From JBKEDF01 sp047975325 (GTDB lineage Bacteria; Pseudomonadota; Alphaproteobacteria; Rhodobacterales; Rhodobacteraceae), in NCBI GenBank assembly GCA_047975325.1, contig JBKEDF010000042.1, positions 1 through 41,735 of the forward strand: 41,735 nucleotides of DNA, given 5' to 3'. Shown piece after piece: positions 1 through 7,966 of this stretch. The notes under the pieces are model-generated. The model was not told where the DNA came from, ran no database searches, and saw nothing but the letters and a program-made list of their open reading frames with translations. The position numbers and the translations under genes are program-made. Positions within the stretch are counted from its first letter, which is position 1, and each line of letters opens with the position of its first letter.

Positions 1-643
1 CCTCCTTGCGGCCGGGGAGCTTCGCCAGATCGCGCCCGCGCGGCGCGCCGGAGCCGATGAAGACCGCGTCATATTTCTTGTCGAGGATGGATTGCAGGCT
101 CTCCACATAAGTGTCGAACCAGGTCTTCACCCCGAGATCGAGAACATAGCCGACCTCCTCATCCAGTACCGTCTCCGGCAGGCGGAAGGCCGGGATCTCA
201 CTGCGCATGAAGCCGCCGCCCTTGGCCTGCGCGTCATAGAGATGCAGCTCATAGCCGAGCGGCGCGAGATCGCGCGCCACGGTGAGCGAAGCCGGGCCGG
301 CGCCGATCAGCGCGACCTTCTTGCCATTCGCCCTGCCGGCTTTTGGCAGGTGGTCGGTGATATCGCCCTTGAAATCCGCCGCCGCCCGCTTCAGCCGGCA
401 AATCGCGACCGGCTCCTCCTCCACGCGCCCGCGCCGGCAGGCGGGTTCACAAGGCCGGTCGCAGGTGCGCCCCAGAACGCCGGGAAAGACATTGCTTTCC
501 CAGTTCAGAAGATATGCATCATCATAACGCTGCTGGGCGATCAGTCGGATATATTCCGGCACCGGCGTGTGGGAGGGGCAGGCATATTGGCAATCGACTA
601 CCTTCAGATAATAAGCGGGATCTCCCGTATCTGTGGGTTTCAC
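1..643 (-). CDS. GltD-like FAD/NAD(P)-dependent oxidoreductase, N-terminal part (runs off left edge)
   Basis: Only the first ~214 residues are in the window. The protein opens with a Fer4_20-type 4Fe-4S domain: a CQYACP motif near residues 18-23 and a CDRPCEPAC cluster around residues 60-68. A Rossmann FAD-binding motif follows (GAGPASL) and then GGFMRSEIPAFRLP, the arrangement of the glutamate synthase small subunit and dihydropyrimidine dehydrogenase N-terminal family. Such subunits move electrons from NAD(P)H through FAD to iron-sulfur partners. The physiological substrate cannot be told from this fragment. The GTG start at 643 is well supported: an in-frame TAG lies just upstream and an AAGGAG ribosome binding site sits 7 nt before it. 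Base composition becomes very GC-rich in the part nearest the window edge. Confidence 0.85.
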   Translation of the reverse strand, partial: MKPTDTGDPAYYLKVVDCQYACPSHTPVPEYIRLIAQQRYDDAYLLNWESNVFPGVLGRTCDRPCEPACRRGRVEEEPVAICRLKRAAADFKGDITDHLPKAGRANGKKVALIGAGPASLTVARDLAPLGYELHLYDAQAKGGGFMRSEIPAFRLPETVLDEEVGYVLDLGVKTWFDTYVESLQSILDKKYDAVFIGSGAPRGRDLAKLPGRKE

Positions 644-779
644 TTCGCTACTCCTTACCTACATGTTGATGCTATGCCATGACCTGCGATCCGGCCAGAT
701 CAAAAATTGGTGCGTACCGTGGCGTAATTCTTCCTGTTTTAACGTGGTTTGATCGCAAAGGTAGTACCGATTGCATGAT

Positions 780-808
780 ATTCTCGGATAGAGGAAATTC
801 ATCGTCAA
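780..808 (-). promoter_or_regulatory. Candidate sigma70-type promoter for the oxidoreductase gene
   Basis: On the minus strand TTGACG (803-808) and GAGAAT (780-785) are separated by exactly 17 bp. This would give a leader of about 130 nt before the GTG start at 643. The rest of 644-924 shows no convincing gene; short leader ORFs are present but unsupported. Confidence 0.4.
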
Positions 809-895
809 GGCTGCGTGACCGGCGGGGTCATCATATCCCGACGAACGGGATTGAGCGGCGCGCGCCTTCGGCGTGCAAAGCGAGGGGAAGGGCTT

Positions 896-915
896 GCGCG
901 CCCTTATGGGCGCGC
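896..915 (-). terminator. Hairpin just downstream of the zinc-ribbon gene
   Basis: An 8-bp perfect stem, GCGCGCCC and GGGCGCGC, with a TTAT loop begins 9 nt after the last stop codon of the minus-strand operon. There is no U-tract, so it could be a Rho-linked 3' end or an RNA-stabilising stem rather than an intrinsic terminator. Confidence 0.3.
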
Positions 916-924
916 TCCGCATGG

Positions 925-2028
925 TTACCGGATTTCGCTGCCAAGGGCGAGCGCTGCAAGGATTGCGGCAAGTGCCAGCAGTGCGAAGGCGATTTTCCAG
1001 ATTGACCAGGGTCGCTCACCCTGAACCTTGCCCGTCTGCCCATTGACGACAAAACGATAGCTGCGACCATTGTAGCGATAGGCCGCCATCCATATCGGCA
1101 GCAGGATATGCTTGAAGGTTTCATCGTCAAAGGCGGTCTCGATCGAGGCAATCTTCTGTTCATCCCCACCGATATCGCGGCGAACATCGTCGGTGATGAC
1201 ATGGGCCATGGTCTCGCGGGCACTGTCATGGCCATTGGCAAGCGTGACGGTATACCCTTCGGCGGTAAAGCCCGCCAGGTAGTCCGGGCTGTAGGGCCGC
1301 AGATCCCCAAGGTCCCAGGGTTGCAGCCCGTCGGTATAGTTTCGGGGCAGGCTGTTCGAGGCCAGGATCAGCACATCGTCAAAGGCGCGGACGACACGGC
1401 CGGATACGTTTTGCCAACGTATCTTGCGAATGCGTTCCTGACGGGTTCGACGTTTGCCCTGGAGCTTTACCGTCACGGTACGGCTTTCGTAATAATAGGT
1501 CCCACGCTGACCCGCATAACGTGATTGCGTTGCAGCATCAAAAGTCCAGTAGGGGACATAGAGCCCCGAAAGCCTGCGCCCCTTTCGGGCATATTCCATC
1601 AGGCCGTTCGGTGCGAACCAGAGCCGTCCAAGCCAATTGCCCATGGCCTCGCGTGCGGCGGCTTCCTCGATCCGGAACGGAATGACGGCCTGCGGCTTAA
1701 TCTGCCGGGTCTGACCGGTCCCCGTTACGACGGGTGTCGCACAGAAGGGGCAGCGCATGGCATGATCGGCGCCATCGAATTCAACCAGGGCGCCGCAGCC
1801 GGGGCAGGGGGTTGCCCGGGTTTCTTCCATCGCGGAATCGGGTACCTCATTGCGCAGGGCTGCCGCAAGATCAAGTTCGCCCAGGGCCCTCTTGCGATCG
1901 GAAGCCGCACCTTCGGGGACCGGCTGGACATGTCCGCAATGTTTGCAGGTCAGTTGGTCCTGCCCCGGCGCGAAGCTGAGATCGGCCCCGCAGCTTTCGC
2001 AGGGCCAATGATGTTCTTTTGCGGGCAT
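925..2028 (-). CDS. Double zinc-ribbon, C-terminally membrane-anchored protein (YdjG-like; often annotated as PriA-like)
   Basis: A 367-residue protein. Two treble-clef or zinc-ribbon units are visible at the N-terminus: C10/C13 with C28/C31, and C75/C78 with C93/C96. A long soluble region rich in aromatic residues follows, then a single hydrophobic helix at about 343-362 that should anchor the protein in the membrane. Relatives are often labelled as primosomal protein N' or helicase because of the ribbon, but no helicase motif is present. The combination of zinc ribbons, a membrane helix and a neighbouring SPFH gene recalls Bacillus YdjG next to YdjI, partners of PspA; that parallel is inference. 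The gene starts 3 bp after the SPFH stop codon and is the last of the operon. Confidence 0.75.
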   Translation of the reverse strand: MPAKEHHWPCESCGADLSFAPGQDQLTCKHCGHVQPVPEGAASDRKRALGELDLAAALRNEVPDSAMEETRATPCPGCGALVEFDGADHAMRCPFCATPVVTGTGQTRQIKPQAVIPFRIEEAAAREAMGNWLGRLWFAPNGLMEYARKGRRLSGLYVPYWTFDAATQSRYAGQRGTYYYESRTVTVKLQGKRRTRQERIRKIRWQNVSGRVVRAFDDVLILASNSLPRNYTDGLQPWDLGDLRPYSPDYLAGFTAEGYTVTLANGHDSARETMAHVITDDVRRDIGGDEQKIASIETAFDDETFKHILLPIWMAAYRYNGRSYRFVVNGQTGKVQGERPWSIWKIAFALLALAAILAALALGSEIR

Positions 2029-2031
2029 GGG

Positions 2032-3144
2032 TCAGGTGCCACCGGTCGGGGGGGGAGGCGGGGCCACGGTGAAAAGCTGTGCCAGTTCGGCAATCTGCCC
2101 CGCCGGTTTCCAGCCATCCTGCCCGGCGGTCCAGACAAGGCTATCCCGCGTGAAGGTTCCTTCGGAAATCATGCGGCCAAGGTGGCTGCGCGAAAACGGC
2201 CCCTGTGTGGCGCCATTCACCGCAAGGTGCCAAAGCTTTTCTGGCAGCGGCGGGGGGGGGGGAGGGGGTGCTATCTGCGGGGCGGGGGCGGGCATCGCCC
2301 CCCAGGGGCCCATCTGTTGTGCCATCCCCATTCCCATCCCGGCACCAAGCCCGGCGGCGAGCGTCCCGCCCCCGGCGGAATTGGGATTGGTCATGGCCTC
2401 GGCCGCACTGAACTGCATATAGCGGTTCAGATCACCGACGATCCCCATGGAGGTACGTTTGTCGAGCGCCTTTTCAACCGCCTCCGGCAATGAGATATTC
2501 TCGATGTATAGCTCCGGCAGCGCGAGCCCATAGCCTTCGATGACCGGGCCGATTGCCTTGGTGACCAGCTTTCCCAGATCGCCGGTATTGGCGGCCATGT
2601 CGAGGACGGGAATCCCCGAGCCCGCCAGAACCCGCCCCATTTCCTGCAGGATCACATTGCGGATCTGAAAGGTGATTTCATCGGCGGTGAATTCGCCATC
2701 CGTGCCGACAATTTCGGTCATGAAACGTGCAGGATCCGCAACCCGCATCGAATAAGTGCCAAAAGCCCGGATCCGGACCGGGCCGAATTCGGGGTCACGG
2801 GCCATGACCGGATTCTTGGTACCCCATTTCAAATCGTTGAAGCGGGTGGTGGAGACGAAATAGATTTCGGATTTGAAGGGCGATTCAAACCCGTGATCCC
2901 AATGCTGGAGCGATGTCATAATCGGCATGTTATTGGTTTCCAGCATGTAAAGGCCGGGACCAAAAACATCGGCAAGCTGCCCCTCATGCACGAAAACGGC
3001 CGCCTGGCCTTCGCGGACCGTCAGTTTCGCGCCATATTTGATCTCATGTCCGTAGCGTTCGAAACGCCAGACCATCGTGTCGCGCGTGTCATCGGTCCAT
3101 TCGATGACATCGATGAACTGACCCTTGAGAAAATCGAATACCAT
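2032..3144 (-). CDS. SPFH-domain protein with C-terminal GYF_2 domain (YdjI / 'virion core protein' family)
   Basis: A 370-residue protein. Residues ~1-260 form an SPFH-type (band 7-like) scaffold without an obvious N-terminal membrane helix, as in Bacillus YdjI. A Gly/Met/Pro-rich linker follows (~260-301) with a run of prolines. Residues ~304-358 form a GYF_2 domain (WHLAVNG, GPFS, DSLVW, GW), a fold that binds proline-rich peptides. The C-terminus ends in a second short polyproline stretch. SPFH proteins assemble membrane-associated oligomers; the GYF_2 domain may bind proline-rich tails in cis or on partners (inference). The linker is encoded by an 11-base homopolymer at 2252-2262, a potential slippage site. 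It sits between the DUF2927 gene (27 bp upstream) and the zinc-ribbon gene. Confidence 0.85.
   Translation of the reverse strand: MVFDFLKGQFIDVIEWTDDTRDTMVWRFERYGHEIKYGAKLTVREGQAAVFVHEGQLADVFGPGLYMLETNNMPIMTSLQHWDHGFESPFKSEIYFVSTTRFNDLKWGTKNPVMARDPEFGPVRIRAFGTYSMRVADPARFMTEIVGTDGEFTADEITFQIRNVILQEMGRVLAGSGIPVLDMAANTGDLGKLVTKAIGPVIEGYGLALPELYIENISLPEAVEKALDKRTSMGIVGDLNRYMQFSAAEAMTNPNSAGGGTLAAGLGAGMGMGMAQQMGPWGAMPAPAPQIAPPPPPPPLPEKLWHLAVNGATQGPFSRSHLGRMISEGTFTRDSLVWTAGQDGWKPAGQIAELAQLFTVAPPPPPTGGT
2252..2262 (-). repeat. 11-base poly-C tract (coding strand) inside the SPFH gene
   Basis: Eleven consecutive G on the plus strand, followed after one A by five more G. They encode part of the polyproline linker near residues 295-298. 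A gain or loss of one base would shift the frame before the GYF_2 domain. A second tract of eight G lies at 2048-2055, near the 3' end of the same gene. Confidence 0.9.
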
Positions 3145-3171
3145 GAAGAGTGCCTTTCCTTGCCGCCGCGC

Positions 3172-4161
3172 CTAGCTGGGTCCGCCCAGTTTTTCCGCGG
3201 CAATCATTTCAATCACGGGGCGTGCCTGGGCAATGGTCATGCCGGGGGCGAGCCTGCCATCATAGAGTATCTGCAACAACAATTCGTCCATCGGGGTGAG
3301 CAGGGCGAATTCCTGGTCGTCATTGAAAATCGACGGCCGCGCCGAAGGGCTGTCATTGGGCAGGCCAAGTCCCTGCGCCATTTCCTCATGCAGGCAGGAA
3401 AGATGCAGCAATTCGGGATGTTCGCTACGGATTACCGCGAAAGCGCGGCGATATTCCGAAGTGGCGTTGTCGACGGCAGCGGTGACCTGACAATAGGTGG
3501 CCGTTGGCATGCGGGTGAAGGCCTCAATTTCGGCGGCGGTTATACCAGGCATGTTTGCGCGGATTTCCGGACCCAGGGCACGGCGTTCATCCTCATCCAC
3601 GAAATAGAGGAAGAAATTCGGATTCTGATCGTTCAGCCGTACCGATTGGCCGGTCAGGCGCGACAGTCGCGCCAGATAGGACGCAACCCGTGCACGTTCG
3701 GTTGAACGGTCACCGGGGGCGACGGATGCACCGAAACGCAGCGCAACCCGGACAGGCCTTGCCCAGCGGCGCAGGCGGCTTTCGGTTTCCCGGGCCACGA
3801 GATTGCCACTGCTGCCGTCGAATTCGTCATACATCGCAATGCGGATGAAATTCCGCACCAGTATGCGGCTGTTGAAAGGGGCATCGCGGCTGCCGCCATC
3901 GGTACGCATCAACCCGCGAGCCAGAAGATCCGCCTGCAACTGGGCATAATAACGCTGCAATTCCCGGCTTTCCGCAGAGGCCTCATAGCCTGCTTCCTTG
4001 CGGGCGGGCGGGGGCTGGGTTGCGCGACCGTCAAGCTGGGGGGAGACCACGCAGGCGGCAAGGAAGGCCGCGCCACCCATTCCGCCCAGCCATGACCGCG
4101 CGGCCCGGCCGGATTGGCGGGCGGTACGGCCATGCATGAACCGGGGGCGGGTGGCGCGCAT
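3172..4161 (-). CDS. DUF2927 family lipoprotein, predicted
   Basis: A 329-residue protein. The N-terminus has a basic stretch, a short hydrophobic core and a lipobox-like LAAC with Cys37, so it is probably a lipoprotein facing the periplasm. The C-terminal half carries the conserved DUF2927 signature around residues 254-280, including CLHEEMAQGLGL and an acidic FNDD. The HEE triplet (258-260) looks like a metalloprotease-type zinc site, but activity has not been shown for this family as far as I know. The ATG at 4161 has an AAGG 9 nt upstream and starts right after the telA stop; the next Met (4137) has no ribosome binding site. Its place in the TelA/SPFH operon suggests it is the periplasmic member of the system. 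Confidence 0.8.
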   Translation of the reverse strand: MRATRPRFMHGRTARQSGRAARSWLGGMGGAAFLAACVVSPQLDGRATQPPPARKEAGYEASAESRELQRYYAQLQADLLARGLMRTDGGSRDAPFNSRILVRNFIRIAMYDEFDGSSGNLVARETESRLRRWARPVRVALRFGASVAPGDRSTERARVASYLARLSRLTGQSVRLNDQNPNFFLYFVDEDERRALGPEIRANMPGITAAEIEAFTRMPTATYCQVTAAVDNATSEYRRAFAVIRSEHPELLHLSCLHEEMAQGLGLPNDSPSARPSIFNDDQEFALLTPMDELLLQILYDGRLAPGMTIAQARPVIEMIAAEKLGGPS

Positions 4162-4167
4162 CCTGTG

Positions 4168-5358
4168 TCAGCCTTCCGCAGCAGCAGGTGGTGCGGAGGC
4201 GGGGGCTTCCCTGCGGGCCTTGGCTGCGGCCAATGTGTCGCGCAATTCGGTTTCCATCTTGTCCAGTTCCGCTTCGGCCTCGGCACGTTTGCGTTTGCCC
4301 TCATCCGCAATCTGGAGGCTTTCGTTGATCGTGGCGATCAATGTTTCATTGGCCGTTTTGACGGCTTCGATATCGAAGACGCCGCGCTCCATTTCAGTGC
4401 GCACCACGCGGTTGGTTTCCTGAAGGTTTTCGGCATTGGAGGTCAGAAGCTCATTGGTCAGGTCATTGGCTGCGCGGATCGATTCGGCCGCTTCGCGCGA
4501 ACGTTGGATCGTGACGGCCTGGGCAAGCTGTGTTTCCCAAAGTGGCACGGTATTGACCAGGGTGGAGCTGATCTTGGTAACCAGAGATTTGTCATTTTCC
4601 TGCACCAGGCGGATCGAAGGCAGCGATTGCATCGTAACCTGCCGTGTCAGCTTGAGATCATGCACCCGGCGTTCCAGATCGTCGCGGGCGGAACGCAGAT
4701 CGCGCAATTCCTGGGCCTTGAGGACCTGTTTGTCTTCCGGCGCGGCATTGACTTCGGCCTCCTTGGCGGGGATCTCCTCGGCATCGACCTGTTTCAGCTT
4801 GGCTTCGCCGGCCGAAATGTAAAGCGCCAGCTGATCATAGAAATCCAGCGTCTTGGCATAAAGGGCATCAAGCGATTTGACGTCCTTCAGCAGCTTGTGC
4901 TGGTGGCTGTCCAGATCCACGGTGATCTTGTCGATCTGGCCCTGAACGGTTTCGTATTTTGCAACGAAATTGGCAAAGGGCGCGGCACGCCCGATCAGTT
5001 TTTCCCACCAGGTCCTTTCGCGACGAACGTCAAGTTCGGAAACCGAAAAACCCCGGATGGTGGAGACGATCTTGCGCAGACTGTCACCGGCGGGGCCGAC
5101 ATCCTTGTTTTTCACGTCGCTCAGCATTTCCTGACTGATGACCTGAAGTTCCGCCTGTGCACCCGACCCGAAGCTGATGATCGACTGGGTATTGGACAGA
5201 TCGATTTCCGCCATGCGTTTAGTGATTTCCTCGGCCTGGGCCGGTTCTGCCTGTTCGAGTACAACCAGATCCCTGCCCGGTTCGGGCAGGATCACGGCGG
5301 TGACTTTCTCAACCTCGGCAAGGGCGGCTTCGGCGGATTGGCGGGTACTGTCAGTCAT
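4168..5358 (-). CDS. telA: TelA-family toxic anion resistance protein
   Basis: A 396-residue, highly charged, mainly helical protein that matches the TelA (toxic anion resistance) family over its full length. Recognisable blocks are the N-terminal segment with SIISFGSGAQAELQ, the central WWEKLIGR segment and the long coiled coil at about 120-370. The C-terminal tail is Ala/Pro-rich. TelA proteins are linked to tellurite and colicin tolerance and to membrane stress, but their biochemical activity is not established. Here telA follows xpaC after 36 bp and precedes the DUF2927 gene by 6 bp. TelA with XpaC is a widespread pairing, which supports a joint role at the membrane. Confidence 0.9.
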   Translation of the reverse strand: MTDSTRQSAEAALAEVEKVTAVILPEPGRDLVVLEQAEPAQAEEITKRMAEIDLSNTQSIISFGSGAQAELQVISQEMLSDVKNKDVGPAGDSLRKIVSTIRGFSVSELDVRRERTWWEKLIGRAAPFANFVAKYETVQGQIDKITVDLDSHQHKLLKDVKSLDALYAKTLDFYDQLALYISAGEAKLKQVDAEEIPAKEAEVNAAPEDKQVLKAQELRDLRSARDDLERRVHDLKLTRQVTMQSLPSIRLVQENDKSLVTKISSTLVNTVPLWETQLAQAVTIQRSREAAESIRAANDLTNELLTSNAENLQETNRVVRTEMERGVFDIEAVKTANETLIATINESLQIADEGKRKRAEAEAELDKMETELRDTLAAAKARREAPASAPPAAAEG

Positions 5359-5394
5359 GGGTAACCTTCCGGATTTCGGCGCGGCGGGTCAGAA

Positions 5395-6276
5395 TTAACG
5401 ATTCTCGAAATCGAGGCGTTCGCGCAATACCTCGATTTCGACATTGAGATCACTGTGATCGTTGGAAAGCATGGCAGTGGTGCGGCTGGCGAAAGTGGTT
5501 TCCAGATCAGCCAGCAAGGCTTCGTAATCGGCACGTATCCCGGGTTCGTCCTTGCGGGCATAAAGTTCTGCGAATTTTACCGTCGCATCGCGTGCACCCA
5601 TCAGGTAGACGCCCAGGTATTTCCGTGCGGCAGTCAGATCGCGGGGGTCGTTTTCTACCGTGCGAAAAAGATCCCGCGCAGTGGCGACGAACTGATCCAC
5701 CCTTGCCTCCAGCCCCCGGTCGCGGGTGCGCTGGATCGCCTCTTTCATGCCGGTCAGATATTTTTCCGCATCCTCCACCGCGCGGGCAACACGATCAGTC
5801 TGAAAACTGTCTATCCCCTCGGTGCCCTTGTCACTGAGCGGATCAAGCCCGAAGGCACCCAGATGCAGCCCGGCCCCGATCAGACCCAGCAGGGCGGCTA
5901 TGACGATCTGCTGATCGGCCATCATCGCCCCGGCCCCAAGCCCAACCCCCGTCAGGACCGCCCCGAGGATCTTGCGGGGCAGTGCCGGACGGCGGGCAAT
6001 CCGGCGGGCCATATAGGCTTCTTCGGCAATCAGCCCTTCGCGCGTCATCCAGGCGCCCGCGATCATCGCGGCGAAAACCACAAGGCCAAGGATCAGGTCC
6101 GATGGTTCACCCCTGAAGGCTTTCCAGACGAAAAGAAAGGGCAACAGGAAAAGCAGATTGGATTTGAACCCCGCCCGTGCGGGTCGTTTCCGGCCCAAGC
6201 CTTGCGACTGCGCCCCGGGCCCGGTTGCCTGTGATGCGCCACGAGGGCTGTATTTTCTACCAAACTTCTGTGCCAT
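5395..6276 (-). CDS. xpaC: XpaC-like membrane protein (5-bromo-4-chloroindolyl phosphate hydrolysis family)
   Basis: A 293-residue protein. The N-terminus is basic and disordered (1-38). Four hydrophobic segments follow at about 40-55, 61-77, 103-120 and 123-140. The rest is a soluble helical region that matches the XpaC family, named after a Bacillus phenotype; the true function is unknown. The ATG at 6276 is preferred over longer in-frame starts because it overlaps the stop codon of a 27-codon upstream gene in a TGATG arrangement, so translation is probably coupled. It is the first large gene of the TelA/SPFH operon. Confidence 0.85.
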   Translation of the reverse strand: MAQKFGRKYSPRGASQATGPGAQSQGLGRKRPARAGFKSNLLFLLPFLFVWKAFRGEPSDLILGLVVFAAMIAGAWMTREGLIAEEAYMARRIARRPALPRKILGAVLTGVGLGAGAMMADQQIVIAALLGLIGAGLHLGAFGLDPLSDKGTEGIDSFQTDRVARAVEDAEKYLTGMKEAIQRTRDRGLEARVDQFVATARDLFRTVENDPRDLTAARKYLGVYLMGARDATVKFAELYARKDEPGIRADYEALLADLETTFASRTTAMLSNDHSDLNVEIEVLRERLDFENR

Positions 6277-6359
6277 CAAGCCGCCCCCAACCCTGCGACA
6301 TAAATCGTCAAGGCCACCAACAGCACAAAGGCAAGGGTCTGAAGGCTCTTGCCGGACAT
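6276..6359 (-). CDS. 27-residue single-pass membrane microprotein upstream of xpaC
   Basis: A 27-codon ORF with product MSGKSLQTLAFVLL followed by VALTIYVAGLGAA. It has a short polar, basic N-terminus and one hydrophobic helix over residues ~8-27. A GGAGG ribosome binding site lies 4 nt before the ATG. The stop codon shares one base with the xpaC start codon (TGATG). These three features together argue for a real, translated small membrane protein or a coupling leader rather than chance. I do not recognise a named family. Codon use resembles its neighbours. It would be the promoter-proximal gene of the XpaC-TelA operon. Confidence 0.65.
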   Translation of the reverse strand: MSGKSLQTLAFVLLVALTIYVAGLGAA

Positions 6360-6461
6360 CTATCCTCCAATCGACCAACCGTCCCTTTCGGGCGGAGCTT
6401 TGTATGACTATAGGCGGCGTGGTTCTGCCGATAAAGGGTCATCAGCGGGGAATGGCCTCGA

Positions 6462-7328
6462 TTATTCCCCCTTCGGGCGGGGTTTCGCCACGTCACCCTT
6501 GCCACGGCGGAGCTTCGGGCGGGCGCGCCCGGGCCGTTCGGGCCTTGCAGGGGGCTGAACAGCCGGGGTTTCGGTCAGCCCAAGCTGATCGCGCAGGATG
6601 CGCGGACGGACCTCTTCGACTTCTCCGGGCTTGATTTCATTGAGCCGGAACGGACCATAACCGATGCGGATAAGACGGTTTACGGTCAATCCGATTGCCG
6701 CCATGGCGCGGCGGATTTCGCGATTCTTGCCCTCGCGCAGCCCTATCGTCAGCCAGGCATTCGCGCCCTGCTGGCGATCCAGCGTGACCTGCATGGGTTG
6801 AAAGCGTTCGCCTTCCACGGTGATCCCCTCGCGCAGGGGGGTGAGCGTGGCATCTTCGGGATTGCCCCGCACCCTTACCCGATATTTGCGAAGCCAGCCG
6901 GTCGAAGGTAATTCCAGCTTGCGTTTCAACCCGCCATCATTGGTCAAAAGCAATAACCCTTCGGAATTGAGATCAAGCCTGCCGATCGTCATCACCCGTG
7001 GCAAATCGGCTGGCAACCGGTCGAACACCGTTTCGCGCCCTTTTTCATCGGCGGCGGAAGTCACCAGCCCCAGCGGTTTGTGATAAAGCCAAAGGCGCGG
7101 CGGTTCCGGCGCGCCGACGGGTTTGCCTGCAACCGTGATCCGGTCTTTTCCGGTAACGTTCAGTGCGGGGCTTTCAATGGTCTTGCCGTTCACCGTGACC
7201 TGTCCAAGTGCGATCAGGCGTTCCGCCTCACGCCGGGAGGCCACGCCCGCACGGGAAAGGACCTTGGCGATGCGTTCCCCCGGGAGGGCCTTGGGACCGG
7301 GTGTTTTCGGGGGGTCGGTACGGGCCAT
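6462..7328 (-). CDS. rluB: Ribosomal large subunit pseudouridine synthase B
   Basis: A 288-residue protein. An N-terminal S4 RNA-binding domain (~15-70, with the RIAKVLSRAG start) is followed by a RsuA/RluB-type pseudouridine synthase domain. The catalytic Asp lies in GRLDLNSEGLLLL, and NREIRRAM is the typical later motif. By family RluB converts U2605 (E. coli numbering) of 23S rRNA to pseudouridine. The tail after ~250 is basic and Pro/Arg-rich, common in alphaproteobacterial members. The ATG at 7328 has an AAGGA 5 nt upstream; longer in-frame starts would add unrelated residues. It is divergent from tadA. Confidence 0.9.
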   Translation of the reverse strand: MARTDPPKTPGPKALPGERIAKVLSRAGVASRREAERLIALGQVTVNGKTIESPALNVTGKDRITVAGKPVGAPEPPRLWLYHKPLGLVTSAADEKGRETVFDRLPADLPRVMTIGRLDLNSEGLLLLTNDGGLKRKLELPSTGWLRKYRVRVRGNPEDATLTPLREGITVEGERFQPMQVTLDRQQGANAWLTIGLREGKNREIRRAMAAIGLTVNRLIRIGYGPFRLNEIKPGEVEEVRPRILRDQLGLTETPAVQPPARPERPGRARPKLRRGKGDVAKPRPKGE

Positions 7329-7493
7329 GGGGGTCCTTCTTTGTGGCGGCGTCGTCACGACGGGGCAGATGCCGGGCCGGATGGTGGCGCGGTGATCGAT
7401 CCCGAACCGATGGCCTATTTGTGGCCTTGGTGCAAGGGTGTTTATGCGGCGGTCGGGCTTGCCATGGGCCGAGAGCTCGGGCATCCCGGGGGA

Positions 7494-7946
7494 ATGGTCG
7501 GGTTTCGGTCCTTCATGGGAATCGCGCTGGAAGAGGCGCGTGCGGCAGCATCACGGGGTGAGGTGCCGGTAGGTGCGGTCGTGGTTTCCCCCGAAGGTAC
7601 AATTGTCTCACAAGCGGGTAACCGGATGCGGGAAATGCGTGATCCGACCGCCCATGCGGAAATGCTTGCGATCCGGGGGGCCTGTGCGGTGTCGGGTCTT
7701 GATCGCCTGGCGGGGCACGACCTTTATGTCACGCTGGAACCCTGCCCGATGTGCGCCGGCGCGATAAGCGCGGCGCGGATCGTGCGACTCTATTACGGTG
7801 CTGCGGATCCGAAATCGGGGGGGGTCGCCGCAGGGGCAAAGGTCTTTTCCCACCCGCAATGCCATCACATCCCGGAGGTCTATGACGGGATTGCGGAGGC
7901 TGAGGCGCGGGCATTGTTACAGATCTTTTTTGCCGGACGGCGTTAG
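7494..7946 (+). CDS. tadA: tRNA-specific adenosine-34 deaminase
   Basis: A 150-residue cytidine-deaminase-fold protein. The zinc site is complete: HAE in TAHAEMLAI and PCPMCAGAI. This set defines TadA, which converts A34 to inosine in the anticodon of tRNA-Arg(ACG). The start chosen (MVGFRSFM...) matches the usual family length of about 150-160. The GGGGGA upstream of it is close to the ATG; Met at 7515 is an alternative that would shorten the N-terminus by seven residues. Divergent from rluB with about 165 bp between them. Confidence 0.92.
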   Translation: MVGFRSFMGIALEEARAAASRGEVPVGAVVVSPEGTIVSQAGNRMREMRDPTAHAEMLAIRGACAVSGLDRLAGHDLYVTLEPCPMCAGAISAARIVRLYYGAADPKSGGVAAGAKVFSHPQCHHIPEVYDGIAEAEARALLQIFFAGRR

Positions 7947-7966
7947 CGGGGTATGGATTTCGCCCG

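Noticed and set aside
664..773. 33-codon leader ORF upstream of the oxidoreductase gene
   Set aside because: It has no ribosome binding site and no repeated regulatory codons that would suggest attenuation.
4114..5364. 416-codon plus-strand ORF
   Set aside because: Antisense to telA; Gly/Phe-rich with no recognisable domain, despite its length.
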